Shown here: positions 51,220 to 61,362 of the stretch, one piece after another
Numbering within the stretch: the stretch's first letter is position 1
How the letters are laid out: every line of letters begins with the position of its first letter
From: Rhizobium sp. BK313
Lineage (GTDB): Bacteria; Pseudomonadota; Alphaproteobacteria; Rhizobiales; Rhizobiaceae
DNA: 64,000 nt
Reading direction: 5' to 3'
Assembly: GCF_014193655.1 (NCBI RefSeq)
Contig: NZ_JACHZQ010000001.1
Location: 186,001 to 250,000 of the forward strand
Made by a program: the position numbers and the translations under genes
Notes under the pieces: model-generated
Told to the model about the DNA's origin: nothing
What the model saw: the letters and a program-made list of their open reading frames with translations, nothing else
Database searches by the model: none

Positions 51220-51775
51220 CCGGCTCCGTCACGTCGTGTTCGTAGCCCAGAACGCTGATGCTGGTGGTGTCGAGCACGAGGCGTGCGCCGTCTTGCGGCG
51301 GCAGGCCGAGCCAGCGGGCGGCGAAGACCCTCAGGAAATGCGCGCTGGAGAAGATCAGGACGGTGCCGTTCAACTCTCGAAGCTGGCTGATGATCCGATC
51401 GGCTCTTGCACCGACATCCTCTGCTGTCTCGCCATCGGGACATCCGTCGCGAAACAGCTGCCAGCCCGGACGCTGAGCCAGGATTTCCTTGGTGGTGATG
51501 CCCTCGTAGGCGCCATAATCCCACTCCGCCAGATCGTCCTTGATGACACGCGCATCGCCGAAGCCAGCCAGCGCACTGGTGCTCTTGGCGCGCTGCGACG
51601 GGCTCGACCAGACCGCGGCGAAATCGATGGCGGGGAGGCGGCCGGCGACTTTGCGGGCGGCGTCTTCGCCGGCTGATGTCAGAGGGATGTCGGTTCGCCC
51701 GGTGTGCCTGCCGGACAGGCTCCACTCCGTCTGTCCATGCCGAACCAGGTAGATTTCCGGATGCGAGCTACTCAT
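51194..51775 (-). CDS. Histidine phosphatase (phosphoglycerate mutase-like)
   Basis: 193 residues. Catalytic LVRHGQTEWSLSGRHTGRTD at the N-terminus with the nucleophilic histidine in RHG, Glu in LAEWDYGAYEG, and second histidine in SSAHFLRV. Small branch-1 phosphatases of this kind act on sugar phosphates or similar. ATG 51775 follows GAGAGGC. Its 3' end overlaps the convergent MocR gene. Confidence 0.9.
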   Translation of the reverse strand: MSSSHPEIYLVRHGQTEWSLSGRHTGRTDIPLTSAGEDAARKVAGRLPAIDFAAVWSSPSQRAKSTSALAGFGDARVIKDDLAEWDYGAYEGITTKEILAQRPGWQLFRDGCPDGETAEDVGARADRIISQLRELNGTVLIFSSAHFLRVFAARWLGLPPQDGARLVLDTTSISVLGYEHDVTEPVIRRWNQV

Positions 51776-51854
51776 TTGAACGCCTCTCAATCGCGCTGAA
51801 ACTCTCGTGCTTCTTCGCATCTGCGAGACGCTCTGTCGAGGGTGGATCGGCGAC

Positions 51855-52763
51855 TTAGCGATAACCGGTCGCGTCCGCCGGCTTGCCGGCATCCTGAATC
51901 TCGGGAACGTAGCGCCAGGCATCCGGGCGGGAGCCGTCGAGGTCGGTGAAGCCATAGACCTGCGCAAGGCCGCCGCTGGAAAGCGATTGACCGTTCCAGC
52001 GGGCGCGATCCGGATCTGCGGCAAGCGCTGCGACGGCACGACCGACGAAGCGTGGGGTTTCCGAGATGATGAAATGCGGGACCTTGGCGGTGGCATCGCG
52101 CCAATTGTCCTCGCTGACACCATAGCCCTCGAGCATCATTTCCGACCGCAGCCAGCCAGGTGTCAGCGAAACGGAGGTTGCACCATAGGGAGCGAGATCC
52201 TTGGAATGCGCCCAGGCCATGCGTGTCGCAGCCACCTTGGCGAGATCGTAGAAGGGCGAAAGCCGGTAGTGGTCGGCATTGTATTCGGCGGTGCCGTCGG
52301 TCACTTCGACCAATAGACCACCGCGGCGCTCGATCAGGAGCGGCAGGGCGAAATGCGCGGTAATCAGATGCGTATCGATGCCGAGCCGCAGCAGGCGCAG
52401 GCCGGTATCCAGATTGTGTTCCCACACCGATTTGTTCCATTCGAACAATTTTTCGCCGCCCCAGATGTCGTTGACGAGAATATCGAGCTGCCCGTGTTCG
52501 GCGCGAATGCGCTCGACCAGCCGTAGTACTTCGTCGGCAATGAGATGGTCGGTCTGCACCGCAATGCCGTGCCCGCCGGCTGCCGTTACCAGTTCCGCTG
52601 TTTCCTCAATGGTCTCCGGGCGGGCGTAATCGGATTGATGGTTGCGCGTCGTACGCCCGGTGACATAAACGGTCGCGCCAGCGGCTCCCAATTCGACGGC
52701 AATGCCTCGGCCGGCGCCGCGCGTGGCGCCCGAGACCAGGGCGATTTTTCCCTGAAGAGTCAT
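51855..52763 (-). CDS. Short-chain dehydrogenase/reductase
   Basis: 302 residues. Cofactor motif VSGATRGAGRGIAVELG and TGRTTRN, which suggests NADP. NAG is replaced by NDIWGG, and the catalytic site reads YDLAKVAATRMAWA (Tyr and Lys). The long insertion around 90-130 matches the branch of SDRs annotated as DHRS1-like. ATG 52763 follows GGAGGACAAA. It precedes the phosphatase on the same strand with a 79-nt gap. Confidence 0.88.
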   Translation of the reverse strand: MTLQGKIALVSGATRGAGRGIAVELGAAGATVYVTGRTTRNHQSDYARPETIEETAELVTAAGGHGIAVQTDHLIADEVLRLVERIRAEHGQLDILVNDIWGGEKLFEWNKSVWEHNLDTGLRLLRLGIDTHLITAHFALPLLIERRGGLLVEVTDGTAEYNADHYRLSPFYDLAKVAATRMAWAHSKDLAPYGATSVSLTPGWLRSEMMLEGYGVSEDNWRDATAKVPHFIISETPRFVGRAVAALAADPDRARWNGQSLSSGGLAQVYGFTDLDGSRPDAWRYVPEIQDAGKPADATGYR

Positions 52764-52823
52764 TTTGTCCTCCGATGTTTCCAATGCCTGCTCGACAAAG
52801 ACTGGCGGAAAACCCCGTGCCTC

Positions 52824-53819
52824 TCAAGCCTTGAGCGGGATCGGATTGGGCTTGGCGAAGTGACAGGCGGCCCATTGAGCGGGAGCGACTTCGCGGAGCG
52901 GCGGTCGCTCTGCGCTGCAGATATCCTTGGCGAGGGGACAGCGGGTACGGAAGGCGCAGCCTGACGGCATATTTGTCGGGCTCGGCACGTCGCCTTCTAG
53001 GATGATACGGCGGCTTTTCAGATCCGGATCCGGCTCGGGAGCGGCCGACAGCAGGGCCTGCGTATAAGGATGCTGCGGGAGGTCATAGACCAGTTTCTTG
53101 GGGCCGATCTCAACGATTCGGCCGAGGTACATCACCGCCACCCGGTCGGCGATATGGCGCACCACGGCGAGATCATGGGCAATGAACAGGAAGGAAAAGC
53201 CCTTCTGCTGCTGCAGATCCTGCATCAGGTTGATGATCTGCGCCTGCACGGAAACGTCGAGCGCGGAGACCGGTTCATCGGCGACGATGAAATCGGGTTC
53301 GACCGAGATCGCGCGGGCAATACCGATGCGCTGGCGCTGGCCGCCGGAAAACTGCCGCGGATAGCGATCCATGAAGGCCGGAGTCAGGCCAACCTGCGTC
53401 AGGAGATCTGCCACCTTGTCGCGCCGTTCTTTTGCGGAGTGGAGCATTCCGAAAGCATCCAGCGGCTCGGCGACGATCTGCGCGATCGAGCGGCGGGGGC
53501 TCAACGATCCATAGGGGTCCTGAAATACCATTTGCAGCTTGCGGCGCATATTGCGCATCGCTTCGCTGGAAAGTGCCGTGATCTCCGTGCCGTCATACCA
53601 GACTTTGCCGCCGCTCGGCTGGATCAGCCTGAGCAGCAGTCGTCCCAGTGTGGATTTGCCGCAGCCGGATTCGCCGACCAGCGCGATCGTCTCGCCGCGC
53701 TTGATTTCCAGATCGACATCGTCGACGGCGCGAACTTCCTGTTTCGGGGTGCCGAACGACAGACCGCCGCCATCGGAGAAGACTTTGCTGATGCCTTCGG
53801 CTCGCAGGATGGCGTTCAT
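52824..53819 (-). CDS. Dpp/Opp-type ABC transporter ATP-binding protein (DppF-like)
   Basis: 331 residues. Walker A GESGCGKST, signature FSGGQRQRIGIARA, Walker B FIVADEPVSALD, switch IAHDLAVVRHI, and a C-terminal oligopeptide-transporter extension with paired cysteines (SGCAFRTRCPLAKDICS). Its ATG overlaps the upstream ATPase stop by 4 nt. Last gene of the operon. Confidence 0.93.
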   Translation of the reverse strand: MNAILRAEGISKVFSDGGGLSFGTPKQEVRAVDDVDLEIKRGETIALVGESGCGKSTLGRLLLRLIQPSGGKVWYDGTEITALSSEAMRNMRRKLQMVFQDPYGSLSPRRSIAQIVAEPLDAFGMLHSAKERRDKVADLLTQVGLTPAFMDRYPRQFSGGQRQRIGIARAISVEPDFIVADEPVSALDVSVQAQIINLMQDLQQQKGFSFLFIAHDLAVVRHIADRVAVMYLGRIVEIGPKKLVYDLPQHPYTQALLSAAPEPDPDLKSRRIILEGDVPSPTNMPSGCAFRTRCPLAKDICSAERPPLREVAPAQWAACHFAKPNPIPLKA

Positions 53820-54820
53820 TTCACCACCTCCTTCGTAGGTGTCGCCGACATTTCTCTCGACGTTACCCAGCAGGCGGCGCGGTGCGCAGCGCCGAAGGAA
53901 AACATCGGCGGCATTTCGGCTGCGCAGCGGTCGATGCGGAGCGTGCAGCGGGCATAGAAGGGACAGCCTCGCTTCACCGAGCCCGCCGCCGGAACCGAAC
54001 CCGGTATCTGAAACAGGCGCGTCTGGTCGCCGCCGAGGCGCGGGATCGATTTCAACAAAGCGCGGGTGTAGGGATGGGCCGGCGCGCGGAAGACCGAGCG
54101 GACGTCGGCATCCTCGACCACCCGGCCGGCATACATGACGATCACCCGGTCGCAGACATCGGCGATGACGCCGAGATCGTGGGAGATGAGGAGCACCGCA
54201 GTGTTCAGCGTCTTCCTGATCTTGTGCATCAGCTCCAGCACCTGCGCCTGTATGGTGACGTCAAGCGCCGTCGTTGGCTCGTCGGCGATCAGAAGCTTCG
54301 GATTGCAGGCGACCGCCATGGCGATCATTACGCGCTGGCGCATGCCGCCCGAGAACTGGTGCGGATAGGCGTCGAGCCTGCCTTCCGGTTTGGGAATTCC
54401 GACAAGGCCAAGCAACTCGATGATGCGGGCACGGCGTTGCTCGCGGCTACCGGGGGAATGCAGCTTTAGCGCCTCGCCGATCTGGTCGCCGATGGTCATG
54501 ACCGGATTGAGCGAGCTCATTGGCTCCTGAAAGATCATCGCGATATCACGGCCGCGGATCTCCGGCATTTTCGAGCGCGGCAGATCCAGCAGGTTGATGC
54601 CGTCATACTCGATGCGACCCTCGGCGATTTTCAGCGGCGGGTCCGGGATCAGCCTCATGATGGCCAGCGACGTTATCGATTTGCCGGAGCCGGATTCACC
54701 GACAATGCCGACCGCGCCGCCGGCTTCGATCTCGAAGCTGACGGCGTCGATGAGGCGCACCTTGCCCGCCTTGCTGCTCACTTCCACCGCCAGATTGTCG
54801 ACCCTAAGCAGTGGTTTCAT
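53816..54820 (-). CDS. Dpp/Opp-type ABC transporter ATP-binding protein (DppD-like)
   Basis: 334 residues. Walker [10 protein letters not shown], signature [14 protein letters not shown], Walker [13 protein letters not shown], switch [11 protein letters not shown], and the C-terminal cysteine segment [16 protein letters not shown]. Overlaps the DppC-like gene stop by 4 nt and the DppF-like start by 4 nt, so the two ATPases and the permease are made together. Confidence 0.93.
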   Translation of the reverse strand: MKPLLRVDNLAVEVSSKAGKVRLIDAVSFEIEAGGAVGIVGESGSGKSITSLAIMRLIPDPPLKIAEGRIEYDGINLLDLPRSKMPEIRGRDIAMIFQEPMSSLNPVMTIGDQIGEALKLHSPGSREQRRARIIELLGLVGIPKPEGRLDAYPHQFSGGMRQRVMIAMAVACNPKLLIADEPTTALDVTIQAQVLELMHKIRKTLNTAVLLISHDLGVIADVCDRVIVMYAGRVVEDADVRSVFRAPAHPYTRALLKSIPRLGGDQTRLFQIPGSVPAAGSVKRGCPFYARCTLRIDRCAAEMPPMFSFGAAHRAACWVTSREMSATPTKEVVK

Positions 54821-55701
54821 GAGGCAGTCTCCGGGTCCAGCACGTCACGCACGGCATCGCCGAGCAGATTGAAGGCGAGCACGACGCAGGTGATGGCGCA
54901 GCCAGCGCTGATGATAGGCCAGGAGGAGCCAAACATATTGTTGAGGCCGTCGCGGATGATGTTGCCCCAGCTCGGGTTCGGCGGTTGGGTGCCGATGCCG
55001 AGAAAGCTCAGCGCCGCTTCCAGACGGATGGCCGAAGCCACCCACAGCGTCATCAGCACGACGATCGGCGCGGCGATATTGGGGATGACATGGCGGAAGA
55101 TGATGACGGGCGTGCGTACGCCGGCGGCAATCGCGGCTTCGACATAGGGCTCCTGCTTGACGGAGAGCGTCGAGGCACGGGCGACCCGGGCAAAGCCCGG
55201 AATGAAGGCGACGGTAATGACGGCGACGATATTCCAGAAACCGCCGCCCAGAACCGCGGCGATGATAATCGCCAGCAGCAGTTCCGGAAAGGCAAGGAGA
55301 ATATCGATCAGACGCGATACCAGCCGGTCGAGCGTGCCGCCGAAGAAGCCTGCCGTGACGCCGAGCGTGGTACCGAACGCTGCGGCAAGGAGCGGCGAGA
55401 CGAGGCCGAAGATCAGCGAGTTGCGCGAACCGTAGATCATGCGTGACAGCACGTCGCGGCCGAACTGATCGGTGCCAAGCCAATGCTGGGCCGATGCACC
55501 CTTATTGATCGCCAGGAAGCTTTGGGCGAGTGGATCATAGGGTGCAATCAACGGCGCCAGGAGCGCGACCCCGACGAAGATGACGATCAGCAGCAGCGAG
55601 AAGATGGTGGACACCCGGCCGAAGAGCAGATGCTGCAGGTGGGTGGAGAAAGTCGGAGCAGGGGCGATCTCGGGGAGATCGCGATCGATGGTCAGCGTCA
55701 T
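54817..55701 (-). CDS. Dpp/Opp-type ABC transporter permease (DppC-like)
   Basis: 294 residues with a cytoplasmic head, six membrane helices and the EAA-like loop YVEAAIAAGVRTPVIIFRHVIPN. HWLGTDQFGRDVLSRMIYG is the signature segment of DppC. It starts 1 nt after the DppB-like stop. Confidence 0.93.
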   Translation of the reverse strand: MTLTIDRDLPEIAPAPTFSTHLQHLLFGRVSTIFSLLLIVIFVGVALLAPLIAPYDPLAQSFLAINKGASAQHWLGTDQFGRDVLSRMIYGSRNSLIFGLVSPLLAAAFGTTLGVTAGFFGGTLDRLVSRLIDILLAFPELLLAIIIAAVLGGGFWNIVAVITVAFIPGFARVARASTLSVKQEPYVEAAIAAGVRTPVIIFRHVIPNIAAPIVVLMTLWVASAIRLEAALSFLGIGTQPPNPSWGNIIRDGLNNMFGSSWPIISAGCAITCVVLAFNLLGDAVRDVLDPETAS

Positions 55702-55702
55702 C

Positions 55703-56638
55703 TCACTTCACCCTAATTCTCGGATCGACCACGATATAGAGAAGGTCCATCACCAGATTGACGAGAACGACGACCATGGCGAAGACGATGACGCCGCCCT
55801 GGATGACGGCATAGTCGCGCTCGGCGATGGCGTTGATCAGAAGCTTGCCGATGCCCGGCCGGTTGAAGACCATCTCGATGGCGACCGAGCCGGAAAGTGT
55901 CGTCAGCAGGCTGAGACCCATGCCGGTCGTCAACGGCAGCAGGGCGTTGCGCAGGCCGTGGCGGTAGATGACGCGGGTTTCGCCCGCACCCTTAGCGCGG
56001 GCTGTGCGCACATAGTCCTTGCCGAGCACTTCTAGCAGCGACGTGCGCGTCAACCGGCCGATAAATGCGGCCTTGACGAGAGCGAGGGTGAGTGCCGGCA
56101 AAAAGACGTGATAGAGGCTATCCAGAAAATTGCTGCCGCCGCCATTGATCGGGAACCAGCCGAGATTGAGGGCGAAGACGATCAGCAGCAACGCCCCGAG
56201 ATAGAAGTCGGGGATGGCGTAGCCGATGAGCGAGAAGACGCGCATGCCGCTGTCCGGCACACCATTGCGATGGGTGGCGGCAGCGACGCCGAAGGGGATG
56301 CCGATGGCGGTGCCAATCAGCATGGCGACGGCGGTCAGCTCGATCGTAAAAGGCAGGTTATAGGCGATCAGACCGAGCACCGATTGGTTGGTCATCATCG
56401 ACTTGCCGAAATCGAGCGTGCAGGCACCGAGGACGAAATGGATATATTGCAGCCAGAGCGGCGCATCGAGGCCCATCTTGGCGCGGAATTGCGCGAGCTG
56501 ATCGGCGGTTGCCATGTCGCCGAGCGCGGCGATCGCCGGATCACCTGGTAGGATGCGCATGGCGATGAACACCAGCGTCAGGACCAAGAGAACGGTCGGG
56601 ATCGCGTCCAGCAACCGCAGCAATAAGTATCGAGCCAT
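55703..56638 (-). CDS. Dpp/Opp-type ABC transporter permease (DppB-like)
   Basis: 311 residues, six membrane helices; GDPAIAALG, LDFGKSMMTNQSV, and the EAA-like loop YVRTARAKGAGETRVIYRHGLRN identify DppB. The LAPD and ERDY positions near the C-terminus (AIAERDYAVIQGGVIVF) are as in the family. Located 117 nt after the glycosidase-like gene. Confidence 0.93.
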   Translation of the reverse strand: MARYLLLRLLDAIPTVLLVLTLVFIAMRILPGDPAIAALGDMATADQLAQFRAKMGLDAPLWLQYIHFVLGACTLDFGKSMMTNQSVLGLIAYNLPFTIELTAVAMLIGTAIGIPFGVAAATHRNGVPDSGMRVFSLIGYAIPDFYLGALLLIVFALNLGWFPINGGGSNFLDSLYHVFLPALTLALVKAAFIGRLTRTSLLEVLGKDYVRTARAKGAGETRVIYRHGLRNALLPLTTGMGLSLLTTLSGSVAIEMVFNRPGIGKLLINAIAERDYAVIQGGVIVFAMVVVLVNLVMDLLYIVVDPRIRVK

Positions 56639-56755
56639 AGTTCCATCTCCTCCACGCCACCGATGGGAAACGGCTCCCTCCGTCTCCGATCGGTGGTTTC
56701 AAAACGGCTTGGCATCGGGGACAGCCGCCTGCCCGCGCCCGATGTTCGTAAGCTC

Positions 56756-59335
56756 CTAGATTTGCAATGCCGTGCAATACGGCTCGTTCGCGAGGTTTTC
56801 CTCCAGCCCCGGCGACAGCACGGCGCGTCCGTCTTTCTTCGCGCTGATGAAATATTGCAGATGAAACTTGGAGTTCGTGTAGTCGCCGGGAACCACGGCT
56901 GAATAGCCTTGTCCGTTGCGCGTCATCGTCATCGCCTTCCAGCGTTCCGCCTGATTGATATGACGATAGTGAAGCACCGGCGCCTCGTCCACCGCGTCTG
57001 TGACACGGACTGTAAAGTCACCGCCGGGCTTGAAGGCGAGCGGCGCTTCGATATTGAATGTTTGCGTCAGCACAGGGTTACGGCCGATCAGGGCATCGAT
57101 TGCCGCCTGCACCGCGGCCGTCGGCTGCACGGATTCCGTCTTGCCGCCGCCGCGGAGCGATTCCAGATCGAGGATCTCCGCCTGGATTTCCGGCAGGCGG
57201 GAGTGCCAGGAACCACGCAGCCAGGATTGCGGTCCATAGGTGAGGTCGTCATGATAGAGGTCGCGCGAGACGTCGGCGGCTGTCTGCCAGGCCATAACCG
57301 AGCGGCGGGCATGGTCGATGACAGGCTCGATCAGTTTCGACACCTTGGTGGCAATGAACAGCTCGGCCCAACAGGCGGCGCGGAACTTCTCCGCAAAGAA
57401 ACGGGCGATGCCGCCGCAGATTTGGATATCGACGATCATCCGCTGCACAGCCGGCTTGCCGAAGCTCGCGGTCTTCTTGGCACCGAATACGGCCTGATCG
57501 CAGCCGTCGGCCATCTTTTCCAGCCAGTCGGCAACATCGAGCGGCGTATAGCGGTGCGACTCCTTACCGGCGAGCAGCAGTTCGGCGTATTCGCGCGGAT
57601 TGGCAAAGAGAGAGGAATCGAAGGTCGGCGCGTTGCCGAAACGGACAGGTCCTTCCATGTCGAAGCCGTAGGCGCGCTGCCCGGTTCCTTCTATCAGCGG
57701 CATGTTGGTGTAGACCTCCGGCCAATAATGGTTGTTGGACGCGGAAGGACCATGGGTGAGGCTGATGAGGGGCAAAACGCGGCTCGCCCATGAGAGACCT
57801 TGTTCGCAGGCCTCGGCCGCATCGCCGCATTCGTGTTCGAGATAGCGCATCCAGCTTTCGCGCGGCGCTTCCGGACAATAGAGCAGACGGCCCCAGACAC
57901 GGTATTGGTAGTCGTATTTCTGCCAGTCGTAGCGGGTCGGCATGCCGTGTTTCTGGTAGTTGAAGCGAGTGCCGGGGATGCCGGTGCCCATGCGTCCCTT
58001 GAAGCTCTGCGGTTCGCACCATTCCACGCCGTCGGAGCCCGCAAACATCGAGCTGCGGCCGTAGCCGGCGGCAAAGGCCGGATCACCCCAGAGTAATACG
58101 CGCTGGGTGCCCGCCCAGATGCGGTAGATGACCTTGTAGTCCTTGTCTTTGGTCAGGAGGTCGCCGTAGCTGTAGCGTAGGAATTTGCGCGAGCCTTCGC
58201 TCAGTTGCTCGCGCTCACTGCGCGCCACTTCCGGCGGATACTCCTTGTTGCGGATGGCGGACTGGTGGTAGGGCGGTCCCATATGCTCTGCGAGGTATTT
58301 CGGGGAAGCGGCGAAGGGCATGCCGGATTGCCGGGCGATCTGCAGCATCTCATGGTCGAGCCCTTTGCCGTGCATGTCGATCTCGACAGGCCGGCCGGCG
58401 GCGGCGACACCCGCGAATGCCTCGCGCCAGAAACCATAATCGCCCTCGGCAATGCCGCCTTCGACATGGACACGGAAGGTCAGGCCGGTGATTTCGGGCA
58501 CTTCTTTCAGGAGCAGAGTCAGCGCATCGCGGCAATAGGGGGCAAGATTATCGTTGGTGACGCCGCGGACGGTATAATTGGCGCGCGGCACGTCGTCGAA
58601 ATCATAGCGCTGCGTCCAGAGTGCGAGCTGGAATTCCAGCCCGCGTTTCGCCGCCTCGCGGGCGACGAATTTCAACATCTCCAGATTGGTATCGCGCTCC
58701 TCCTCGGAAAGCTCGATGACATCCACCTTGTAGCCTGGAACCTGCAGCAGGAACGGGTAGGGGAAATAGAAATAGACGTCTGATATCCAGGGATTGTGGT
58801 AGGGGTAGTTGTAGCCCATGCCGAGCGTCAGGGCGAAGCGGTTGAAGCGGTTCGAGACAAGCATGGTCAGATAATCGCGCCATTGCTGCTTGTCGTAGAA
58901 CCAGACCTTGTCCTCCTCCTCGCTGCAGAACAGCCGCGCCATGCTGCGCACCCGCGCCGAGGGCTGCTCGACGAGCGGGAAGGTGCCGGCGAACAAATCC
59001 TCGCCGTCGGCATAACGAACGCGGTCGGCCAATTCCGTCAAAGCATAGACAAGGCCGCGCTCGTCCGCCCCCCAGGCGAGGATCCGGTTCTCTTCGCGGT
59101 GGAGCGCGAAGGATTCCTCTTTCTCAGGACGAGGCGCGGAAATCTTCGGCGGGAAACACTGGGCACCGCTCGCTATTTCGATGTTGAGCCCTGGCCCCGC
59201 TGTTCCGGCGATTGTTGTCGCGACATCACGTTTGTCCAGCGTCCGCTTCAGCTCAGCCGTCGCCCAGCGAACGGCGTCGGACCCGGATGCATCGTCGTCG
59301 CTAAGGACGATCGTGATGGCTGAAAAAATGCCCAT
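56756..59335 (-). CDS. Large glycoside-hydrolase-like protein in the uptake operon
   Basis: 859 residues, no signal peptide seen. Residues about 1-120 look like the N-terminal domain of alpha-glucuronidases and GH20 enzymes (DAVRWATAELKRTL, DERGLVYALTELADRVRY); about 130-480 read like a TIM barrel (MARLFCSEEEDKVWFYD, NRFNRFALTLGMGYNYPYHNP, FQLALWTQRYDFDD, LTFRVHVEGGIAEGDYG with candidate acidic residues); about 480-760 is helical; the end is a beta-rich domain (TFNIEAPLAFKPGGDFTVRV). ATG 59335 follows GAGGAAC. A cytoplasmic glycosidase acting on an imported oligosaccharide is inferred; the exact GH family is not certain. Confidence 0.7.
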   Translation of the reverse strand: MGIFSAITIVLSDDDASGSDAVRWATAELKRTLDKRDVATTIAGTAGPGLNIEIASGAQCFPPKISAPRPEKEESFALHREENRILAWGADERGLVYALTELADRVRYADGEDLFAGTFPLVEQPSARVRSMARLFCSEEEDKVWFYDKQQWRDYLTMLVSNRFNRFALTLGMGYNYPYHNPWISDVYFYFPYPFLLQVPGYKVDVIELSEEERDTNLEMLKFVAREAAKRGLEFQLALWTQRYDFDDVPRANYTVRGVTNDNLAPYCRDALTLLLKEVPEITGLTFRVHVEGGIAEGDYGFWREAFAGVAAAGRPVEIDMHGKGLDHEMLQIARQSGMPFAASPKYLAEHMGPPYHQSAIRNKEYPPEVARSEREQLSEGSRKFLRYSYGDLLTKDKDYKVIYRIWAGTQRVLLWGDPAFAAGYGRSSMFAGSDGVEWCEPQSFKGRMGTGIPGTRFNYQKHGMPTRYDWQKYDYQYRVWGRLLYCPEAPRESWMRYLEHECGDAAEACEQGLSWASRVLPLISLTHGPSASNNHYWPEVYTNMPLIEGTGQRAYGFDMEGPVRFGNAPTFDSSLFANPREYAELLLAGKESHRYTPLDVADWLEKMADGCDQAVFGAKKTASFGKPAVQRMIVDIQICGGIARFFAEKFRAACWAELFIATKVSKLIEPVIDHARRSVMAWQTAADVSRDLYHDDLTYGPQSWLRGSWHSRLPEIQAEILDLESLRGGGKTESVQPTAAVQAAIDALIGRNPVLTQTFNIEAPLAFKPGGDFTVRVTDAVDEAPVLHYRHINQAERWKAMTMTRNGQGYSAVVPGDYTNSKFHLQYFISAKKDGRAVLSPGLEENLANEPYCTALQI

Positions 59336-59508
59336 ATCAAGAGTTCCTCGTAAGATAAGACTAAGCTCCGCACCGCGGATATGAGGCTTGCGGTCCGGTC
59401 GTATCGGATCGCACAGGCGCAAAAACCACTTCACTCGAAAGCGAGGCTCCCGGGCGTTTTGAATTCGGTTGCGACGGAGGGTGGGTCAGCCCCCCCGTCA
59501 ATTTACCG

Positions 59509-61122
59509 TCAGGTAATCTTCGTCTTCGTCAGACGCCAATGGGCGTAGCCAGACTTGAGTTCGTAGCCGAGATCGACGTTCGGGGCACGGACAAGCATGT
59601 AGCCGTTGTCGCAGATCGGCAGCAGCGGCATGTCTGTCAGGAACTTGACCTCGATATCATGCACGAGTTCGATGCGCTTGTTGATGTCCGGCTCGTCCTG
59701 TGCCTTCGCCAGCATATCGTCGATCCCAGGGATGACGACGCCATAGTGGCTGAAATTCGGACCGCCGGAACCGTCCGCCTTGACTTCCGCATCTTTGCTC
59801 AACTGCTCAATAATGGCGACCGTCGGAACCGGCGGATAGGCGGCAGAACGCTGGTAGAGCGTGTTGGTGTCCTTGCCCTGATCGGCATGGAACGCGGTAT
59901 GATCCTTGATGTTGAGCTGCATCTCGATGCCGCCGACGCGTAGTTGCTGCTGGATGATCAGCATGATCGACTGATAGTCCTCGCGTTGCGAGGTGTCGGC
60001 CTTGAAGGTGAAGCCGCTCGGCAGGCCGGCATCGGCAAGGAGCTTCTTCGCCTTGTCGGGACTGTAGTCGTACCGCACTTCAGCGGGAATGGTGTCCGCG
60101 GTAAAGCCGCCGAGATAGGACGGCGGGTTGATGCCGTAAGTTCTGAGGCCGACGGGGGCAAGTGCTGCAGCGATCTCGTCGCGGTTGATCAGATAGGCCA
60201 TGGCCTGGCGGACGCGGTGATCGTCGAAGGGCTTTACCTTCATATTGAACGAAACCGTAAAGATACTGCCCGGCGAAGCGACATCATAATGATAGCCGGC
60301 GCCGCGTTGCTGGATCGACGGTACCCAACCGGGTGCGCGTACGCCCTCGATCATATGCACATCGCCGGAAAACAGCGCCAGCGTGCGGGCCGTCGTGTCA
60401 GCGATGTAGAGAATATGCAGGTCCTTGGTCAGCGGCGCCGGACCGAAATACTCCGGATTGGCCGTCAGCTTGACGCCCTGCGAAGGATCGCTCTCGACGC
60501 TCACGAGCTGGTACGGACCGGTGCCGATCGGATCCTTTTCGAAATTCTTGCCCTTCTCGGTCACCGCCTTGCGCGGCACGATGCTGGATGAGAAATGACC
60601 AAGGGGGCCGACGAGGAATAGCGGATCGGGTTGGCTGAGAGTGAAGGTGACTTGATAGGGTCCATCGGCCTTCACATCGGCGATATTGTTGAAGAGAACG
60701 TGGTTGGCGGCGAGCTGCTTGGGATCACGCAGGCGCTCGAACGTGAAGAGCACATCGTCCGAAGTCATCTCGCCATAGCCCTTGTGCCACTTGACACCCT
60801 GGCGGAGCTTGAATGCCCAGGTCTTGGCATCCGGCGACATGGTCCAGCTCTCGGCGAGATTCGGCTGAACCTCATCCATGCTGTCGGGGAAATGGCCGAG
60901 CGGCACGTCGATCAGTTGGTCGAAGATGTGGATGATCGCCCATTCGTCGGCGCCCTGGATGGAAAAAGCCGGGTCGATGGTGCGCAGCCCGCGGGCGGCA
61001 AAGGCCAGTCTAAGCTCGGTGGTATTCTGCGCCGCTGCCGGCATTGCGAAATTGGCAGCCAGGCCGGCGCCGGCGATAACGGCGGCGGAACGGCCCATAA
61101 AGGTACGTCTGGTCAATGTCAC
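59509..61122 (-). CDS. Dpp/Opp-type ABC transporter solute-binding protein
   Basis: 537 residues, family 5 binding protein. The N-terminus MTLTRRTFMGRSAAVIAGAG is a twin-arginine signal, so the protein is exported folded. LAESWTMSPDAKTWAFKLRQGVKWHKG and YQLVSVESDPSQGVKLTANPEYFG are typical family segments. Start GTG 61122 follows GAGGAGG. Family 5 proteins bind peptides but also oligosaccharides; the glycosidase-like neighbour favours a sugar here. First gene of the operon, behind the operator at 61220. Confidence 0.92.
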   Translation of the reverse strand: MTLTRRTFMGRSAAVIAGAGLAANFAMPAAAQNTTELRLAFAARGLRTIDPAFSIQGADEWAIIHIFDQLIDVPLGHFPDSMDEVQPNLAESWTMSPDAKTWAFKLRQGVKWHKGYGEMTSDDVLFTFERLRDPKQLAANHVLFNNIADVKADGPYQVTFTLSQPDPLFLVGPLGHFSSSIVPRKAVTEKGKNFEKDPIGTGPYQLVSVESDPSQGVKLTANPEYFGPAPLTKDLHILYIADTTARTLALFSGDVHMIEGVRAPGWVPSIQQRGAGYHYDVASPGSIFTVSFNMKVKPFDDHRVRQAMAYLINRDEIAAALAPVGLRTYGINPPSYLGGFTADTIPAEVRYDYSPDKAKKLLADAGLPSGFTFKADTSQREDYQSIMLIIQQQLRVGGIEMQLNIKDHTAFHADQGKDTNTLYQRSAAYPPVPTVAIIEQLSKDAEVKADGSGGPNFSHYGVVIPGIDDMLAKAQDEPDINKRIELVHDIEVKFLTDMPLLPICDNGYMLVRAPNVDLGYELKSGYAHWRLTKTKIT

Positions 61123-61219
61123 GCTCGAATCCTCCTCTATCGAGGCGTCGCATCTCTTCCCTACAAATTTTATTGATTTTTTATTGGCTTAGGTGAGTTG
61201 ACGAGCAACGCGCAGTTAC

Positions 61220-61231
61220 GGTAGCGCTACC
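61220..61231. promoter_or_regulatory. LacI-type operator GGTAGCGCTACC (copy 1)
   Basis: Perfect 12-nt palindrome inside ACGGTAGCGCTACCA, between the divergent binding-protein and lacI-type genes. The same 15-mer recurs at 62566-62580. Confidence 0.85.
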
Positions 61232-61362
61232 AATTAGGGTCGTCAAGCGCATTTCGAATGCCTGTGGCGAATTTCACAAACCGGCTTTGAACACGGGCCG
61301 ACCTGCCTTACGATTGGTCTTCGTGCAGAAGGCAAGGGGTCTGCATTCGAGCATTTGGGGGA

